Assembly: GCA_031292735.1 (NCBI GenBank)
Contig: JARLGP010000029.1
Coordinates: 1 to 40,879 of the forward strand
Reading direction: 5' to 3'
From: Holophaga sp.
Lineage (GTDB): Bacteria; Acidobacteriota; Holophagae; Holophagales; Holophagaceae
DNA length: 40,879 nucleotides
In this document: piece after piece, positions 1-7,837 of the stretch
Layout of the letters: each line of letters begins with the position of its first letter
Numbering within the stretch: the stretch's first letter is position 1
The notes under the pieces: model-generated
Seen by the model: only the letters and a program-made list of their open reading frames with translations
What the model was told of the DNA's origin: nothing
Database searches by the model: none
Translations under genes and position numbers: made by a program

Positions 1-1223
1 AGATCCCCGACGAGTTCAACGAGGGGCTGTCCAACCGCGGCGCCATCTACGTGCCGTTCCCCCAGGCGGTGCCCAACAAGCCGGTGATCGACAAGCTCAA
101 CTGCACCTTCTTCAGGACCGGCAAGTGCAAGGTCTGCGAGAAGATGTGCCCCACCGGGGCGATCCGGTTCGACCAGCAGGACGAGCTGGTCACCCTGGAC
201 GTGGGCGCCATCGTGCTGTCCACCGGGTTCAAGATCATGCGTTCCGACCAGTTCCCCGAGTACGGCTACGGCAAGTACAAGGACGTGCTGGACGGCCTGC
301 AGTTCGAGCGGCTGGCCTCGGCCTCGGGGCCCACCCTGGGCGCCATGAAGCGCCCCAGCGACGGCAAGGTGCCGGAGACCGTGGTGTTCGTGGCCTGTTC
401 CGGATCCCGCGACCGTTCCAAGGGCGTGCCGTACTGCTCCAAGGTGTGCTGCATGTATACCGCCAAGCACGCCATGCTCTACAAGCACAAGAACCATCAC
501 GGCAAGGCCTACGTGTTCTACATGGACATCCGCTCCTCGGGCAAGGACTACGACGAGTTCGTCCGCCGGGCCATCGAGGAGGACGACGTCAGCTACATCC
601 GCGGCCGGGTCTCGCGCATCTACGAAGAGGACGGCCAGCTGGTGGTGATGGGCGCCGACACCCTGCAGAACGGCCGGCCGGTGGAGATCCGGGCGGACAT
701 GGTGGTGCTGGCCACCGCCGTGCAGGCCCAGGACGGCAGCGAGCAGCTGGCCCAGAAGCTGCACGTGAGCTACGACCCCTACCACTTCTTCGCCGAGGCC
801 CACCCCAAGCTCAAGCCCGTGGAGACCAACACCGCCGGCATCTTCCTGGCCGGCGCCTGCCAGGCGCCCCGGGACATTCCCGAGACCGTGGCCCAGGCCA
901 GCGGCGCGGCGGCCAAGGTGGCCGCGCTGTTCAGCAAGGACCAGCTGACCCGGGAGCCGCAGATCGCCGTGGTCAACCGCCTGCCCCCGCCGGTGTTCTC
1001 GTACTGCGTGGGCTGCTTCCTGTGCCAGAGCGCCTGCCCCTACCAGGCCATCGAGCAGGAGGAGATCAAGGGCCGCGACGGATCCGTCATCAAGACCGTC
1101 GCCAAGGTCAACCCCGGCCTGTGCCAGGGCTGCGGCACCTGCGTCGCCACCTGCCGGACCAAGGCCATCGACATCCAGGGCTTCAGCAACGAACAGATCT
1201 TCGCCGAGATCATGACCCTGTGA
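1..1223 (+). CDS. hdrA: HdrA-like heterodisulfide reductase subunit A, 3' part
   Basis: The gene enters from before the window; the reading frame is open from base 3 and ends at TGA 1221-1223, so the N-terminal part with most of the FAD domain is missing. The visible part shows the HdrA-typical PDEFNEGLSNRGAIYVPFPQ stretch, an Fe-S motif (CTFFRTGKCKVCEKMCP), the segment VACSGSRD...YCSKVCCMYTAKHA, and a C-terminal pair of [4Fe-4S] motifs (CVGCFLCQSACP and CQGCGTCVATC). HdrA is the flavin subunit that bifurcates or confurcates electrons in cytoplasmic Hdr complexes. The next gene starts 13 bases downstream and encodes the usual MvhD/FlxD partner. hdrB and hdrC are not in the window; they may lie upstream. 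Family assignment is secure; the physiological substrate is not visible. Confidence 0.93.
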   Translation, partial: IPDEFNEGLSNRGAIYVPFPQAVPNKPVIDKLNCTFFRTGKCKVCEKMCPTGAIRFDQQDELVTLDVGAIVLSTGFKIMRSDQFPEYGYGKYKDVLDGLQFERLASASGPTLGAMKRPSDGKVPETVVFVACSGSRDRSKGVPYCSKVCCMYTAKHAMLYKHKNHHGKAYVFYMDIRSSGKDYDEFVRRAIEEDDVSYIRGRVSRIYEEDGQLVVMGADTLQNGRPVEIRADMVVLATAVQAQDGSEQLAQKLHVSYDPYHFFAEAHPKLKPVETNTAGIFLAGACQAPRDIPETVAQASGAAAKVAALFSKDQLTREPQIAVVNRLPPPVFSYCVGCFLCQSACPYQAIEQEEIKGRDGSVIKTVAKVNPGLCQGCGTCVATCRTKAIDIQGFSNEQIFAEIMTL

Positions 1224-1236
1224 GGGGGAGAATCCG

Positions 1237-1674
1237 ATGACCGAACCCTTCGAACCTAAAATCACCGCCTTCGTCTGCAACTGGTGCACCTACGCCGGCG
1301 CCGACCTCACCGGCACCTCCCGCATCAAGTACCAGTCCAACGTGCGGGTGCTGCGCCTGCCCTGCACCGGGCGGATCGACTTCATGCTGCTGGCCAAGGC
1401 CTTCGCCCGGGGGGCCGACGGCATCATCATCTCCGGCTGCCACCCCAACGACTGCCACTACACCTCGGGCAACTACCACGCCCGGCGGCGCTGGATGATC
1501 TACCGCAACCTGATGGATTTCATGGGCATCGACACCCAGCGGGTGACCTTCTCCTGGGTTTCGGCCGCGGAAGGCGCCAAGTGGGCGGAACTGGTGAACG
1601 AGGTCACCACCGGCATCCGGGCCCTGGGCCCCTACACCGAGTACAAGGAACTGGCCAACGCGGGCGTCGAGTGA
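1237..1674 (+). CDS. flxD: MvhD/FlxD-type [2Fe-2S] electron-transfer subunit
   Basis: This 145-residue protein matches the size and motifs of the MvhD/FlxD family: FVCNWCTYAGADL near the N-terminus, LPCTGRID in the middle, and SGCHPNDCHY. Those cysteines bind the [2Fe-2S] cluster that passes electrons to HdrA. In methanogens MvhD connects a [NiFe] hydrogenase to HdrA; in many anaerobic bacteria the same subunit connects Flx flavoproteins to Hdr. No hydrogenase large or small subunit is nearby and an FNR-type flavoprotein lies three genes on, so the Flx version is preferred. ATG at 1237 follows a GAGGGGGAG ribosome-binding sequence. Confidence 0.9.
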   Translation: MTEPFEPKITAFVCNWCTYAGADLTGTSRIKYQSNVRVLRLPCTGRIDFMLLAKAFARGADGIIISGCHPNDCHYTSGNYHARRRWMIYRNLMDFMGIDTQRVTFSWVSAAEGAKWAELVNEVTTGIRALGPYTEYKELANAGVE

Positions 1675-1681
1675 GGGCGGC

Positions 1682-2482
1682 ATGGAACTGAAAGAGAAAG
1701 CCAAACAGCTGTTGGAATCCGGCGAGGTGAAGGCGGTTGCGGGGTTCGAACCCGGCACCCACGGCACCCGCCGCCCGGCCTTCGCCCGCACCGCGGCCCA
1801 GGCCGAACGCCTGGTGTTCGACCCGGACTGCGTGCAGAACCTGGCCAGCTACGTCACCCGCAAGGAGGTCAAGCGCCTGGGTCGGCTGGCCCTGGTGGCC
1901 GGACCGGACGCGCTGCGGGCCCTGCTCCAGCTCATGGCCGAGCGCCAGATCAAGGAACAGGACGTGCTGCCCCTGGTGGTGGACGCCCAGGGCCAGGTGA
2001 CGGAGCTGGCCGACGCCCAGGCCATCGAGGCGCACCTGGCGCTGTCCGCCAAGGAACTGCCGGCCAAGGACCGCGAACTGCTGGACCGGCTGGGCAAGAT
2101 GAGCCGGGCCGAGCGCTGGGCGTTCTGGCAGGGCGAGCTGTCCCGCTGCATCAAGTGCTACGCCTGCCGCAACAGCTGCCCCATGTGCTATTGCGACCAC
2201 TGCACCATGGACTGCAACCGGCCCCAGTGGGTGCCGGCGCCCAGCCACGCCCTGGGCAACCTGGAGTACCACATGACCCGGGCCATGCACCTGGCGGGGC
2301 GCTGCGTGGAGTGCGGAGACTGCGGCCGGGCCTGCCCGGTGGGCATTCCCATCCACCTGCTCACCTTCAGCGCCGAGGAAAGCGTGCACGCGCAGTTCGG
2401 CCAGCGGGCCGGCGCGTCCTCGAAGCTGGACTATGCGATGTCCAGCTTCCGTCCCGACGACAAAGAGACTTTCATCAGGTAG
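1682..2482 (+). CDS. flxC: Iron-sulfur protein of Flx/Hdr complex (FlxC-like)
   Basis: A 266-residue soluble protein. The N-terminal half (about residues 1-150) has no motif I recognise with certainty; it vaguely resembles the N-terminal part of FrhB/HdrC-associated proteins. The C-terminal half holds an unusual Cys-dense segment, CIKCYACRNSCPMCYCDHC, followed by CVECGDCGRACPVGIP, which should bind two [4Fe-4S] clusters. It starts 7 bases after the flxD stop and ends 6 bases before the next gene, so it is co-transcribed. The likely role is to relay electrons between the NAD(P)H-oxidising flavoprotein and FlxD/HdrA. Assignment to FlxC rests on gene neighbourhood and cluster motifs. Confidence 0.78.
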   Translation: MELKEKAKQLLESGEVKAVAGFEPGTHGTRRPAFARTAAQAERLVFDPDCVQNLASYVTRKEVKRLGRLALVAGPDALRALLQLMAERQIKEQDVLPLVVDAQGQVTELADAQAIEAHLALSAKELPAKDRELLDRLGKMSRAERWAFWQGELSRCIKCYACRNSCPMCYCDHCTMDCNRPQWVPAPSHALGNLEYHMTRAMHLAGRCVECGDCGRACPVGIPIHLLTFSAEESVHAQFGQRAGASSKLDYAMSSFRPDDKETFIR

Positions 2483-2488
2483 GGTGCC

Positions 2489-3502
2489 ATGGCAGACATG
2501 TATCAGCTCTCTTCAGCATCCTTGGACCTCCTGTTCGCGGCCCTCACCGCCGATGGCCGGCGCATCCTCGCCCCCACCGACCGGGACGGCCGGTCCGAGC
2601 TCAACCCGGTCAACACCCCGGCGGACGTGGCCAAGGACTATGTGCAGACCGCCCTGTCGGCCAAGGAGACCGTGTTCCCCAAGGTGGAGCAGCTGCTCAG
2701 CTACAGCCTGAGCCCGGGCCAGGTGGACCTGGTGGACGCCAAGCCCAAGGCCGAGCCCACCGTGGTGTTCGGCATCCGCCCCTGCGAAGCCTCCGCCTTC
2801 AAGGCCCTGGACGCGGTGTTCAACTGGGACTACCGGGACACCTTCTTCAACGCCCGCCTGGAGCAGCTGGCGGTGATCGGCATGAGCTGCACCCGCAAGG
2901 ACGACGCCTGCTTCTGCACCTCGGTGGGCGGCGGGCCCGGGTCGGCCAAGGGCAGCGACATCCTGCTCACCCCCACGGCCTCCGGCTACCTGGCCGAAGT
3001 GCTCACCGACAAGGGCCGGGCCATCCAGGCCCTGGCGCCGGAGCTGTTCCAGCCGGCCGACAGCGCCGACAAGGCCGCCCAGCTGGCGGACCTGCCCGCC
3101 GCCTTCGACCAGCCGGCGCTCAGCGCCAAGCTGCCGGCCATGTTCGACAGCCCCTTGTGGTCCGAGCAGGCCCTGCGCTGCGTGGGCTGCGGCGCCTGCG
3201 CCTTCGTGTGCCCCACCTGCGTCTGCTTCGACATCCAGGAGGAGGCCGACAAGAGCGGCGGCCGCCGGCTGCGCGCCTGGGATTCCTGCGGCTACCACAT
3301 GTTCACCCTGCACGCCTCCGGCCACAACCCGCGGGACACCCAGGGCGCCCGCTGGCGCCAGCGGATCTACCACAAGTTCTCCTACTATCCCGAGCGCTAC
3401 GCCACACTCGGCTGCGTCGGGTGCGGCAAGTGCACCCGCGCCTGCCCGGTGGACATGAACCTCAAAGAGCACCTCGTCGAAGCGTCCCAGGTGAAACCAT
3501 GA
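2489..3502 (+). CDS. flxB: 4Fe-4S dicluster protein, FlxB / sulfhydrogenase beta-like
   Basis: A 337-residue protein of the HydB/AsrA/FlxB group. Visible marks are VFGIRPCEASAFKALD and SCTRKDDACFCTSVGGGPG, typical of sulfhydrogenase beta and anaerobic sulfite reductase A proteins, then CVGCGACAFVCPTCVCFD, the DSCGYHMFTLHASGHNPR segment and a final CVGCGKCTRACPVDMN. It should carry two [4Fe-4S] clusters and act with the FAD subunit encoded next. Its TGA overlaps the ATG of the following gene (ATGA at 3499-3502), which suggests translational coupling and a stoichiometric complex. No Ni-Fe hydrogenase genes are present, so a hydrogenase role is unlikely from what is visible. Confidence 0.85.
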   Translation: MADMYQLSSASLDLLFAALTADGRRILAPTDRDGRSELNPVNTPADVAKDYVQTALSAKETVFPKVEQLLSYSLSPGQVDLVDAKPKAEPTVVFGIRPCEASAFKALDAVFNWDYRDTFFNARLEQLAVIGMSCTRKDDACFCTSVGGGPGSAKGSDILLTPTASGYLAEVLTDKGRAIQALAPELFQPADSADKAAQLADLPAAFDQPALSAKLPAMFDSPLWSEQALRCVGCGACAFVCPTCVCFDIQEEADKSGGRRLRAWDSCGYHMFTLHASGHNPRDTQGARWRQRIYHKFSYYPERYATLGCVGCGKCTRACPVDMNLKEHLVEASQVKP

Positions 3503-4338
3503 GCGAACCGAACATCTACCTGCCCCACCTCATGCGGATCGCGAAGATCACCCAGGAAGCCCCGGGCGTGCGCACCTTCCGGCTGGAATTCGTGGACGAC
3601 GCGGCGGCCCAGGGCTTCTCCTTCCATACCGGCCAGTTCGGCCTGTACAGCGCCTTCGGCGACGGCGAAAGCACCTTCTGCATCGCCAGCAGCCCCACCC
3701 GCAAGGGCTACATCGAGTGCACCTTCCGCGAAGTGGGACGGGTGACGGCGGGCCTGGCCGACAAGGAAGTGGGCGACATCGTCGGTTTCCGCGGCCCGTA
3801 CGGCAACGTGTTCCCCATCGAGGACTGGAAGGGCAAGAACCTGGTGTTCATCGCCGGCGGCATCGCCCTGCCGCCGCTGCGCAGCGTCATCTGGAACTGC
3901 CTGGACCTGCGCGACTGGTTCAAGGACATCACCATCGTCTACGGCGCCCGCGCCGTGGCCGACCTGGTCTACAAGGACGAGCTCAAGGAGTGGGAGCAGC
4001 GGCCGGACGTGAACCTGGTGTGCACCGTGGATCCCGGCGGCGAGACTCCAGAATGGAAGGGTCGGGTGGGCTTCGTGCCGCCGGTGGTGGAAGCGCTGGC
4101 GCCCAGCCCCGAGAACAGCGTCGCCCTGGTGTGCGGCCCGCCGATCATGATCAAGCTGACCCTGCCGGTGCTGGCCAAGCTGGGCTTCACCCCGGAAAGC
4201 ATCTACACCACCCTGGAGAACCGCATGAAGTGCGGACTGGGCAAGTGCGGGCGGTGCAACACCGGCAAGAGCTACGTGTGCAAGGACGGGCCGGTCTACA
4301 CCCTGGCCCAGTTGAACCAGCTGCCGGCGGAATACTAG
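3499..4338 (+). CDS. flxA: FAD/NAD(P)-binding oxidoreductase, FlxA / HydG-like
   Basis: 279 residues. The ATG at 3499 overlaps the previous stop; the frame is open far upstream but that part lies over the preceding genes and is not coding. The protein follows the ferredoxin-NADP reductase fold seen in PyrK, sulfhydrogenase gamma (HydG) and FlxA: an FAD-binding beta barrel with TGQFGLYSAFGDGESTFCIA, a nucleotide-binding half with NLVFIAGGIALPPLRS and ALVCGPPIMIK, and a C-terminal [2Fe-2S] motif beginning MKCGLGKCGRCN, with a last cysteine in YVCKDGPVYT. It should oxidise NAD(P)H and feed electrons to FlxB/FlxC. It is the last gene of the operon; a 395-base gap follows. Confidence 0.9.
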   Translation: MSEPNIYLPHLMRIAKITQEAPGVRTFRLEFVDDAAAQGFSFHTGQFGLYSAFGDGESTFCIASSPTRKGYIECTFREVGRVTAGLADKEVGDIVGFRGPYGNVFPIEDWKGKNLVFIAGGIALPPLRSVIWNCLDLRDWFKDITIVYGARAVADLVYKDELKEWEQRPDVNLVCTVDPGGETPEWKGRVGFVPPVVEALAPSPENSVALVCGPPIMIKLTLPVLAKLGFTPESIYTTLENRMKCGLGKCGRCNTGKSYVCKDGPVYTLAQLNQLPAEY

Positions 4339-4733
4339 TAGTTATCAGCCCTCTTCATCCTCGTCTATCCCCGTCGAACCTGGTGATGGACGGGGATGCA
4401 ACGAGATAACGAAGGCCGTCAGGACTCGCCCGGTCGGCTCCAACTCCTCCAGGTCAGTCAGGCGAAGCATTTCGGGCTTAAAGCCGGTAAGGAACGTTCT
4501 CGACCCTTGCTCTGGGGATCGGCACCTGCCGGAACCCAGGCGCAGGGGAACGTGAGCGGCCGGAGTGCTTTTCCATGGTTGCGTGAATTTATAAATAACA
4601 TATATTTGTTTGAGTTCGAAGTCGACCCTCTGGCATCGCTCCTCCCCATTCAAGCCTCAAGTTTTATTTTGGTTAATCCAATCCTGCCTTTTCCGACTGT
4701 CACCCATCACCCACGGAAACCAGTCTATAAACT
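4339..4733. other. Intergenic region without a supported gene
   Basis: Nothing in these 395 bases has a convincing gene start or family motif. Bases 4367-4397 can fold into a 9-bp hairpin (ATCCCCGTC with GACGGGGAT, 13-base loop) shortly after the flxA stop, perhaps a transcript end although no T run follows. From about 4575 to 4740 the sequence becomes clearly AT-rich, unlike its surroundings, and may hold the promoter of the next gene: TTGCGT, 16 bases, then TATATT is one candidate. Open frames cross the region on both strands but lack a ribosome-binding site and family resemblance. Confidence 0.5.
4367..4397 (+). terminator. Hairpin downstream of the flx operon
   Basis: ATCCCCGTC pairs perfectly with GACGGGGAT across a 13-base loop, 28 bases after the flxA stop codon. 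No U-rich tail follows, so it could be an RNA-stabilising 3' end rather than an intrinsic terminator. Confidence 0.35.
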
Positions 4734-5114
4734 ATGAACAAAACAATAAAGTGGTTGACCCTGGCCTTCGGCCTGCTCGCCGGAGGCCCCCGCGCCATGG
4801 CTTGGGAACCGGCCCCCTGGACCCGGACAGACACCCTGTGGGAGGTCGGCTTCGTCGGCATCGTGGCCGCGGACTGCGCCCAGTCCAGCCAGATCGTGGC
4901 TCTGGGCCGCTACGAACGCAACCCGTTCCTGCCCCGCCATCCGGATCCCAAGACCATGCGCTTCATCTGCCTGGGCAGCGTGACGGGCCACTATGTCATC
5001 TCCCGCATCCTGCCGGTGGAGTGGCGGCGGCGCTGGCAGGTGACCACCTTCGCGCTCGAGGTGGCCACGGTGGCCGACAACTACTTCGAGGCGGGGATCA
5101 GCATCAAGTTCTAG
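4734..5114 (+). CDS. Small conserved membrane protein of unknown function
   Basis: 126 residues. The N-terminus looks like a signal peptide or first membrane helix (KWLTLAFGLLAGGPRAMA), followed by WTRTDTLWEVGFVGIVAADCAQSSQIVA, a YERNPFLPRHPD segment, and two further hydrophobic stretches. The pattern (Asp plus Gln-Thr/Ser after a hydrophobic helix, then a charged residue before NP-L, then an H-P turn) recalls a widespread family of small membrane proteins often annotated only as hypothetical; I know no function for it. An AT-rich region lies upstream. The stop codon overlaps the stop codon of the convergent lgt gene by 4 bases. Confidence 0.7.
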   Translation: MNKTIKWLTLAFGLLAGGPRAMAWEPAPWTRTDTLWEVGFVGIVAADCAQSSQIVALGRYERNPFLPRHPDPKTMRFICLGSVTGHYVISRILPVEWRRRWQVTTFALEVATVADNYFEAGISIKF

Positions 5115-5956
5115 TCGGCGCGCACGTACAGCGCGGCGCTCACCGCCCCGAAGGCCAGCAGCCCCAGCTGGAGCGCGGTCATGCCGGCCCACACGGTGAT
5201 GTCCCGGTCGCCGTGCAGGAACTCCAGACCGAACCGGAACAGGGAATAGCCGCCCAGGAACAGCCAGGTGACCTTCGCCAGATGCGCCTTCCGCGCCCTC
5301 TGGGAGCGCGCCAGCCGGATCACCAGGACGGCCAGGACCAGGTCGCCGGCGGCCTCGTAGAGCTGGGTGGGGTGCAGCGGGACGGTGGCCATGGCGGAGG
5401 GCGACACGAAGCCCTTGTCCACGCACCAGGCCCAGGCGGCGCTGGGCATGGTGTGGTCCGGAACGAAGCTTGGCACGAAGACGCCGAACCGGGGCTCGCG
5501 GACGCCCCAGGGCAGGCTGGTGGGGATGCCGTAGGCGTCCCCGTTGAGGAAGCAGCCCACCCGGCCCACGGCCTGGCCGATGAGCACCGCCGGGCTGAGG
5601 GTGGCGGAATAGGCCCAGAAGTCCACCTTCTGGCGCCGGAAACAGATCAGCGCGCCCAGGGCGCCCCCCGCCAGGCCGCCGGTGATGCTGAGCCCGCCGT
5701 CCCAGATCCGGAGAAAGGTGGCGGGGTCGTCCAGGAAGGACTGCAGGTCCCAGAAGGCGAACTGGAACACCCGGGCGCCCAGGATGGCCCCCAGCAGGAT
5801 CCAGATGAAGCTGTCCTCGAACACCCGGACGTCCAGCCCGGCCCGCTGCAGCCGCTTCCAGGCCACCAGGTAGGCCGTGCCGATGGCCACCAGGAAATAG
5901 AAGCCTTCGTAGTAGTAGAAGACCCGGAAACCGAGATTCAGATGGATGGGAAACAT
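5111..5956 (-). CDS. lgt: Prolipoprotein diacylglyceryl transferase
   Basis: Lgt transfers diacylglycerol from phosphatidylglycerol to the lipobox cysteine of prolipoproteins in the inner membrane. The 281-residue protein is strongly hydrophobic with several membrane helices and carries the family marks WDGGLSITGGLAGG, the signature GRVGCFLNGDAYG and HPTQLYE near the C-terminus. The signature reads GRVGCF where E. coli Lgt has GRxGNF, and the position of the E. coli catalytic-region histidine (HGG) is Thr (TGG); both variants occur in distant Lgt homologues as I recall. ATG 5956 is preceded by GAGGG a few bases upstream. A substrate, the metal-binding lipoprotein at 8736, is encoded nearby. 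Confidence 0.9.
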   Translation of the reverse strand: MFPIHLNLGFRVFYYYEGFYFLVAIGTAYLVAWKRLQRAGLDVRVFEDSFIWILLGAILGARVFQFAFWDLQSFLDDPATFLRIWDGGLSITGGLAGGALGALICFRRQKVDFWAYSATLSPAVLIGQAVGRVGCFLNGDAYGIPTSLPWGVREPRFGVFVPSFVPDHTMPSAAWAWCVDKGFVSPSAMATVPLHPTQLYEAAGDLVLAVLVIRLARSQRARKAHLAKVTWLFLGGYSLFRFGLEFLHGDRDITVWAGMTALQLGLLAFGAVSAALYVRAD

Positions 5957-6070
5957 TCGCCCTCGCTCGGCCGTAACTGGCCCACCCCAAGGTTATACCG
6001 TCATCCGGCGGAGCGCCCCCCAAGCAAAAGGTCCAGATCCTGTTCTTTTCGGGACTGGTATCATGGGTTC

Positions 6071-6553
6071 ATGATCCGGCCGGCCAACCCTTCCGACGCT
6101 GCTGCCATTACCGCCATCTACAACCCCTATGTGGCGGGCACGATCATCTCGTTCGAGACCGACCCGGTGTCGGAGGAGGAGATGGCGGACCGCATCCGGC
6201 GGATCCAGGAAACCTACCCCTGGTACGTGCGCGAGGAGGACGGCGTCATCCTGGGCTACAGCTACGCCAGCCAGTGGAAATCGCGCAAGGCCTACCACTT
6301 CGCGGTGGAAACCACGGTCTACGTGGCCCCGGACCAGGTGCGCAAGGGCGTGGGCGCCAGCCTCTACCGGACCCTGATCCCGGAGCTGCGGGCCCGCGGC
6401 TTCCACACCGCCATGGGCGGCATCTCCCTGCCCAACGCGGCCAGCGTCGCCCTGCACGAGCGTTGTGGATTCAAGTGGGTGGCGACCCTGCCGGAGGTGG
6501 GCTGGAAGCTGGAGCGCTGGGTGGACGTGGGCTACTGGGCGCTGCTGCTCTGA
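6071..6553 (+). CDS. GNAT N-acetyltransferase, phosphinothricin acetyltransferase-like
   Basis: 160 residues starting at ATG 6071 (MIRPANPSDAAAITAIYNPY). The arrangement is that of the Pat/YncA branch of GNAT enzymes: an N-terminal IRPA...D..AI..IYN motif, SFET near residue 30, a central TTVYVAPDQVRKGVGASLY stretch with the acetyl-CoA pyrophosphate loop (QVRKGVGA), and SVALHERCGFKWVATL. Such enzymes acetylate amino groups of amino acid analogues such as phosphinothricin or methionine sulfoximine; the physiological substrate here is unknown. The end of the gene overlaps the end of the convergent amidohydrolase gene by 22 bases. Confidence 0.88.
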   Translation: MIRPANPSDAAAITAIYNPYVAGTIISFETDPVSEEEMADRIRRIQETYPWYVREEDGVILGYSYASQWKSRKAYHFAVETTVYVAPDQVRKGVGASLYRTLIPELRARGFHTAMGGISLPNAASVALHERCGFKWVATLPEVGWKLERWVDVGYWALLL

Positions 6554-7725
6554 AGAAAATCCACCGCCACCTGGGCGAGCCCGCCCATCAGCAGCAGGAG
6601 GTTCCGGTCGTCCCACTGGAAGTGCGGCTGGTGGTGGACCATGGGCTCGCACCCGGGCTTGCCGATGCCCACGAAGGCGAAGGCCGAGGGCACTGCCTTG
6701 GCGAAATAGCCGAAATCCTCGGCCCCCATGCTGGGCGTGCCGGCCGCGTTCACCTGCTCCGCTCCGGCCAGCTTGGCGAAGGCGCCGCGCATCACCTCGG
6801 TCATCCCGGGATCGTTGATGAGGGGCGGGTAGGACTTCCGGTATTCGAAGGTGTAGCTGGCCCCCTGGGACTCGGTGATGCCCTTCAGGATGCTTTCCAT
6901 CTCCATGGGGATGACGTCGCGCAGGGCCTCGTTGAAGGTGCGGATGGTGCCCTGGGCCTCCAGGACGCCTGGAATCACGTTGGTGGTCTCCCCGCTGTGG
7001 ATGGAGGCGATGGTCAGCACCACCGGTTCCAGCGGGTTGATCCGCCGGCTGACGATGCTCTGGAAGAAGGTGATGGCCTGGGCGCCCAGGACGATGGGAT
7101 CCACCGTCAGGTGCGGGTAGGCGCCGTGCCCGCCCTTGCCGAAAATCTTGAACTTGAAGGTGTTCGGCGAAGCCATCATGGGCCCGGGGCAGAGCTGCAC
7201 CTTGCCCTCCTCCACCGGCCCCCAGAGATGGCAGCCGAAAGCCGCGTCCACCTTGGGATTCTCCAGGACCCCCTCTTCGATCATGCGCGAGGCGCCGCCA
7301 TCGGTCTCCTCGGCGGGCTGGAACACCAGCTTCACGTTGCCGTCGAAGCTGTCCCGCAGGCCGTTCAGCACCATGGCCGCGCCCAGCAGGCCCGCCACGT
7401 GGCCGTCATGGCCGCAGGCGTGCATCCGGCCCTTGATCTGGGAACGGAACGGCACGTCCACCTCCTCCTGGATGGGCAGGGCGTCCATGTCGGCCCGCAG
7501 GAGCACCGTCCGGCCCGGTCCCCGGCCCTGGATCAGGCCCACCACCCCGGTTTCGGCCACGCCGGTACGGGTCGGGATGCCCAGGGAACCCAGCACCTCG
7601 GCGATCAGCCGGGAGGTGGCGTGCTCGTCGTAGCCCAGCTCGGGATGCATGTGGATCCGGTGCCTGAGCTCGGCCACGGCCTCGAAATGCTGGTTGGACA
7701 GTGCCTTTATTCTCTCTGTCAGCAA
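6532..7725 (-). CDS. M20D family amidohydrolase (N-acyl-amino acid / hippurate hydrolase type)
   Basis: The enzyme hydrolyses an amide bond in N-acylated amino acids or related compounds using a dinuclear metal site. Visible family features: LRHRIHMHPELG near the N-terminus, RADMDALPIQE, the metal ligand region HACGHDGHVAGLLGA, FQPAEETDGGA with the catalytic glutamate, FGCHLWG, the dimerisation-domain motif GKGGHGAYPH, and a final GTPSMGAEDFGYF. The frame is open further upstream to 7902, but that part is Gly/Pro-rich and lies over the promoter of the opposite gene. I place the start at TTG 7725 (LLTERIKALSNQH), 8 bases after GGAAAGG, giving 397 residues, the usual length. The substrate cannot be told from sequence. 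Confidence 0.88.
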   Translation of the reverse strand: MLTERIKALSNQHFEAVAELRHRIHMHPELGYDEHATSRLIAEVLGSLGIPTRTGVAETGVVGLIQGRGPGRTVLLRADMDALPIQEEVDVPFRSQIKGRMHACGHDGHVAGLLGAAMVLNGLRDSFDGNVKLVFQPAEETDGGASRMIEEGVLENPKVDAAFGCHLWGPVEEGKVQLCPGPMMASPNTFKFKIFGKGGHGAYPHLTVDPIVLGAQAITFFQSIVSRRINPLEPVVLTIASIHSGETTNVIPGVLEAQGTIRTFNEALRDVIPMEMESILKGITESQGASYTFEYRKSYPPLINDPGMTEVMRGAFAKLAGAEQVNAAGTPSMGAEDFGYFAKAVPSAFAFVGIGKPGCEPMVHHQPHFQWDDRNLLLLMGGLAQVAVDFLQSSSAQ

Positions 7726-7837
7726 GGGTTCCGCCTTTCCGGGGACGTCGGAATCTGATCCTACACCGCCGCCGGGGCCCGGGGAAACTTCGGGCCCGGC
7801 CCGGACATCTTGTAGTCGCCAAGACCCGGGGTCCGGG

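Noticed and set aside
1736..1765. GGTTCGAACC sequence resembling a tRNA T-loop
   Set aside because: It lies inside the flxC reading frame and no cloverleaf or anticodon arm can be drawn around it.
2155..3498. Long upstream extension of the flxA frame
   Set aside because: It lies over flxC and flxB, whose iron-sulfur motifs are clear; the extension is Arg/Pro/Gly-rich shadow coding.
1..4338. [NiFe] hydrogenase-linked Mvh complex
   Set aside because: No hydrogenase large or small subunit is present and the flavoprotein is of the FlxA/HydG type; upstream sequence could still change this.
4345..4737. Open frames of about 100 codons on both strands of the gap after flxA
   Set aside because: No ribosome-binding site, composition changes half-way, no family resemblance, and the plus-strand frame would overlap the next gene's start.
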